Source of the DNA: Flavobacterium kingsejongi | Lineage (GTDB): Bacteria > Bacteroidota > Bacteroidia > Flavobacteriales > Flavobacteriaceae | DNA: 64,000 nt | Direction of reading: 5' to 3' | Assembly: GCF_003076475.1 (NCBI RefSeq) | Contig: NZ_CP020919.1 | Location: 2,542,001-2,606,000, forward strand | In this document: positions 61,288 to 64,000 of the stretch, piece after piece | How positions within the stretch are numbered: position 1 is the first letter of the stretch | How the letters are laid out: each line of letters starts with the position of its first letter | Notes under the pieces: model-generated | What the model was told of the DNA's origin: nothing | Databases searched by the model: none | The model's input: the letters and a program-made list of their open reading frames with translations, nothing else | Translations under genes and position numbers: made by a program

Positions 61288-63720
61288 ATGAACGAATTAG
61301 ATTTTAGCCCCAGCTTATTATCGGCAATCAAATCTGCTAAATCATTAGCAATTCAAGATGGGCATAGTACTTATGGTGTTTCTCATTTGGCGTACGCGTT
61401 ATTATTTGAGCCAACGGGACTCGTAGAAGTATTAAGAACGTTTTCAAAAGATATAGATTATATAAAAGAATGGTTTGACGTTAGAAAAGAGGTGTACACT
61501 TCTTCTCAAAATAATGATAATATTGTTAGTGCTGATGATGAAGTGGAGAAAGTTTTTTCAGAATCAAATTTTAATAGAATAAGATTAGGATCTGATTATA
61601 TCGATGCATTTTGTGTATTTATAGCAATTATTAAACCTGGATTGGTTTACAGTGATAAACAAATTGATGGATTAAACTTGAGTGATGTAGAACTTTTGAA
61701 GCATTTTGGACTAAGAAATACTCAAAAAAGTTTTGATTTGACTGATAATGATAAAGAGCAGGGCAACATTGAAATTAGCTATTGTGATTCATTATATACA
61801 AAGAATATTATTGAGGAAGGCAGCAGTATTATCGGCAGAAATAAGGAAGTTAGGTTAATTCTGGAAAATATTGAACGTTATGAGAATCATGGTATTTTAC
61901 TCATTGGAGAGTCAGGTGTAGGAAAAACAAGTTTAATAAAAAATCTTATTTACTATTTACATCAAACAGCTCCAAATTTCTTTGATGAAACACTGGTTTT
62001 ATCGTTAAACTCATCTAAACTTGTTGCAAACTGTGGTAGCGAGAACGAAATCTCTAAAAAATTAATTGAAATTTTTGAAAAATTAACTAAATACGGAAAA
62101 AGTATACTTTTTATTGATGACGTACAGGTATTATTAAACTCCTCAAGTTCGAAATCAAATGCTGTAATCAATATTATAAATACACAATTAACCGAAGGCA
62201 ATATTAACATTATTGCCTCAATTGATTCTGATTCTTATAGAAAATCAATTGAAGGAACGACTATAAGTGGAAAATTAGAGAATATTTTCATAGAAGAATT
62301 AGAGTATTCTTTACTGCTTGAGTGCTTGAATATTTATAAAGAGAAATTAGAAAAACATTACAAAATAACTATTGAAGAAAAGGTAGTCGAGGAAGCTATT
62401 CATTTGTCTAAGCGGTTTTATAAAGAAAAAAAGCTACCCTATGGAGCTATCGATTTATTAGATAGAACTGCTTCTTCGGTAATTGTTTCTAATTCAAATT
62501 CATTAGTTGAAATTGTAAAAATAATAGAGCAAATAAAAGAATGTGATCTTACTGATGAAACAAAAATAAACTTACTAAAAAAGCAAATATACAATAGAAT
62601 AAGCTGTATTGTTACCAGTAAAATTAATATTGTCGAAAGTTCAAAAAACACCAAAAATGAAGTAGTGACATATGATGATATCGTTAAGTTATCTACTGAT
62701 ATTGAAATTATTGCAAAAGAAAAAATTACTGTTGTTACAAAATCTGAGATTTTAGCAGTAGTTTCTAATGCAACAGGAATTCCTTTAGGGAAAATAAGCG
62801 CTGGAGAAAAAGAAAAACTTCTAACGATTGAAGACAAATTACAAGAAAGAGTGAAAGGTCAGGCACATGCTATACAAACACTTTCGGAAGCTATTATTGA
62901 ATCTCGAAGTGGTTTGAGTAATCCTAAGCAACCTATTGGATCATTCTTTTTCTTAGGACCAACAGGTACTGGAAAAACTGAATTAACTAAATCATTAGCT
63001 GAATTGCTGTTTGATGATGAAGATGCTATGATTAGATTTGATATGTCTGAATTTAAAGAGGAACACTCTGCTGCTTTATTATATGGTGCTCCGCCGGGAT
63101 ATGTGGGTTATGAAGAGGGTGGAATGTTAGTGAACAAAATCCGACAAAAACCCTATTCTGTTGTACTTTTTGACGAAATCGAAAAAGCACATCCGTCCGT
63201 TTATGATGTATTTTTACAAATTATGGATGAAGGAAAGATTCATGACAAATTAGGACGAGAAGGCGACTTTTCTAATGCTATTATTATTTTTACCTCAAAT
63301 ATAGGTAGTCAATGGATTCAGGAGCAAATAGAAAGTGGTTATTTACCCACTTCAAATGAATTAATTGATATTATGAGCAGTCATTTCAGACCTGAATTTT
63401 TAGGACGTCTGACAGAAGTAGTTCCTTTTGCTCCCATAAATAAGGAGATTGCTAAGGCTATTTTTAAATTACATCTTAGTCGCCTGCAGGAACAATTAAT
63501 AAGCATCAAAAATATTTCATTTGACTTATCAGATAGTGCTTTAGAATATTTAACAAATAAAGGATTCTCTAAGAAATATGGAGCTAGACCTATTGCAGGT
63601 ACTGTAAGAACATATCTAAAAAAAACAATTTCAAAGTTAATTATATCAGAAGTTATTCTAGAGAATGAAACAGTTGTTTTGGATATAAAGGGAGATGAAT
63701 TTATTTGGGAAAAGAAATAA
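61288..63720 (+). CDS. clpV: Type VI sheath-recycling ATPase ClpV/TssH
   Basis: An 810-residue Clp-type AAA+ protein that unfolds the contracted TssB/TssC sheath. An N-domain (residues about 1-150) precedes NBD1 with Walker A GESGVGKT at 207-214. NBD1's Walker B ends Asp277-Asp278 instead of Asp-Glu, and no RGEFEER pore loop or paired arginine finger is seen. NBD2 is complete: Walker A GPTGTGKT at 557-564, pore loop GYVGYEEGG, Walker B FDEIEKAHPSV (Asp629, Glu630), RPEFLGRL and GARPIAG. The coiled middle domain is short, as in ClpV rather than ClpB. Placement between TssF and the next baseplate-like gene supports ClpV. Confidence 0.92.
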   Translation: MNELDFSPSLLSAIKSAKSLAIQDGHSTYGVSHLAYALLFEPTGLVEVLRTFSKDIDYIKEWFDVRKEVYTSSQNNDNIVSADDEVEKVFSESNFNRIRLGSDYIDAFCVFIAIIKPGLVYSDKQIDGLNLSDVELLKHFGLRNTQKSFDLTDNDKEQGNIEISYCDSLYTKNIIEEGSSIIGRNKEVRLILENIERYENHGILLIGESGVGKTSLIKNLIYYLHQTAPNFFDETLVLSLNSSKLVANCGSENEISKKLIEIFEKLTKYGKSILFIDDVQVLLNSSSSKSNAVINIINTQLTEGNINIIASIDSDSYRKSIEGTTISGKLENIFIEELEYSLLLECLNIYKEKLEKHYKITIEEKVVEEAIHLSKRFYKEKKLPYGAIDLLDRTASSVIVSNSNSLVEIVKIIEQIKECDLTDETKINLLKKQIYNRISCIVTSKINIVESSKNTKNEVVTYDDIVKLSTDIEIIAKEKITVVTKSEILAVVSNATGIPLGKISAGEKEKLLTIEDKLQERVKGQAHAIQTLSEAIIESRSGLSNPKQPIGSFFFLGPTGTGKTELTKSLAELLFDDEDAMIRFDMSEFKEEHSAALLYGAPPGYVGYEEGGMLVNKIRQKPYSVVLFDEIEKAHPSVYDVFLQIMDEGKIHDKLGREGDFSNAIIIFTSNIGSQWIQEQIESGYLPTSNELIDIMSSHFRPEFLGRLTEVVPFAPINKEIAKAIFKLHLSRLQEQLISIKNISFDLSDSALEYLTNKGFSKKYGARPIAGTVRTYLKKTISKLIISEVILENETVVLDIKGDEFIWEKK

Positions 63721-63723
63721 GTT

Positions 63724-64000
63724 ATGGAGCAAGATATTACTGTTTTAAAACAACAAGTTAATTTTAATTTGAGAGCCGAAGTTCTTTTTTATGAATTGCA
63801 AAATATTTTAAAAAAAGAAACCCAAGTTTTTGTGAGACACAATGGGATTTCAAAAAGACACAATTCTAGGGATGCAATTGACATCTCTACGATGTTGTAT
63901 CAAGAAGATTCACGAATAACCAAAGAAGCACTTGTCTTACATTTAGCAAAAAACAGCATTTATCACAATTTACCTGAATTACTTTTTCATCCATTGTCAG
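63724..64000 (+). CDS. Type VI secretion component, probably TssG (3' end outside window)
   Basis: The first 92 residues from ATG at 63724, 3 bp after clpV: MEQDITVLKQQVNFNLRAEVL, FVRHNGISKRHNSRDAI and IYHNLPELLFHPLS. Position after TssE-TssF-ClpV and the closing helix/His-rich stretch suggest the TssG-like wedge protein of T6SSiii, but too little is visible to be sure. Confidence 0.5.
   Translation, partial: MEQDITVLKQQVNFNLRAEVLFYELQNILKKETQVFVRHNGISKRHNSRDAIDISTMLYQEDSRITKEALVLHLAKNSIYHNLPELLFHPLS

Noticed and set aside
57113..63720. Prophage tail or extracellular contractile injection system
   Set aside because: TssB/TssC of the DUF5458 type plus TssF and a ClpV ATPase define type VI secretion; no phage capsid, portal or tape-measure gene is visible.

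Overview
The window reads as a chromosomal segment of a Flavobacterium-like member of the Bacteroidota. The evidence is a Por/T9SS sorting tail, a SusC/SusD outer-membrane pair, Bacteroidota-type promoters (TTG, about 20 nt, then TAnnTTTG), abundant secreted proteins, and a Bacteroidota-type (subtype iii) type VI secretion system. No rRNA, tRNA or CRISPR array was found.

Layout. 1-4.4 kb holds housekeeping genes: a nucleoside-permease end, a possible structured RNA, rpsA, and a fasciclin-domain protein. 4.4-7.7 kb is AT-rich accessory DNA with a T9SS cargo gene broken by two frameshifts and an intact IS5-family element. 8-12.4 kb carries two small secreted proteins and a magnesium P-type ATPase. 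13-22.5 kb is a two-gene unit: a 2,689-residue secreted repeat protein and a GEVED-type exported protein. 22.5-25.3 kb is an IS256-family element inserted inside another copy of itself, directly abutting eight 43-bp hairpin repeats. 25.8-31.3 kb is a SusD/SusC pair read leftward behind a Cys-rich leader ORF and a terminator, divergent from an Lrp/AsnC regulator. 31.3-41 kb holds a glycosyltransferase, an ECF sigma factor with a candidate anti-sigma protein, a four-gene metal/thiol envelope cluster, MprF and a class I aldolase. 41-45.8 kb is a decay zone of frameshifted or interrupted genes beside HxlR and Crp regulators. 45.8-54.1 kb has two identical IS21-family elements bracketing an amino-acid permease, a DUF1826-like protein and a ParDE pair. 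54.1-57 kb is a graveyard with a truncated IS256-type element, an integrase remnant and an excisionase-like HTH protein. 57.1-64 kb is a divergent type VI secretion locus (TssB/TssC leftward; TssE, TssF, ClpV and a further component rightward) that continues beyond the window.

Most interesting observations: (i) a possible cysteine-codon attenuator ahead of SusCD; (ii) a 43-bp tandem array whose units each form a hairpin with paired substitutions; (iii) the giant protein with exact 234-bp internal repeats; (iv) a ClpV whose first ATPase domain looks degenerate; (v) IS copies without target duplications, which point to IS-IS recombination; (vi) a series of frameshifts that are all consistent with single-base losses, mostly in homopolymers, which could be real decay or sequencing error.
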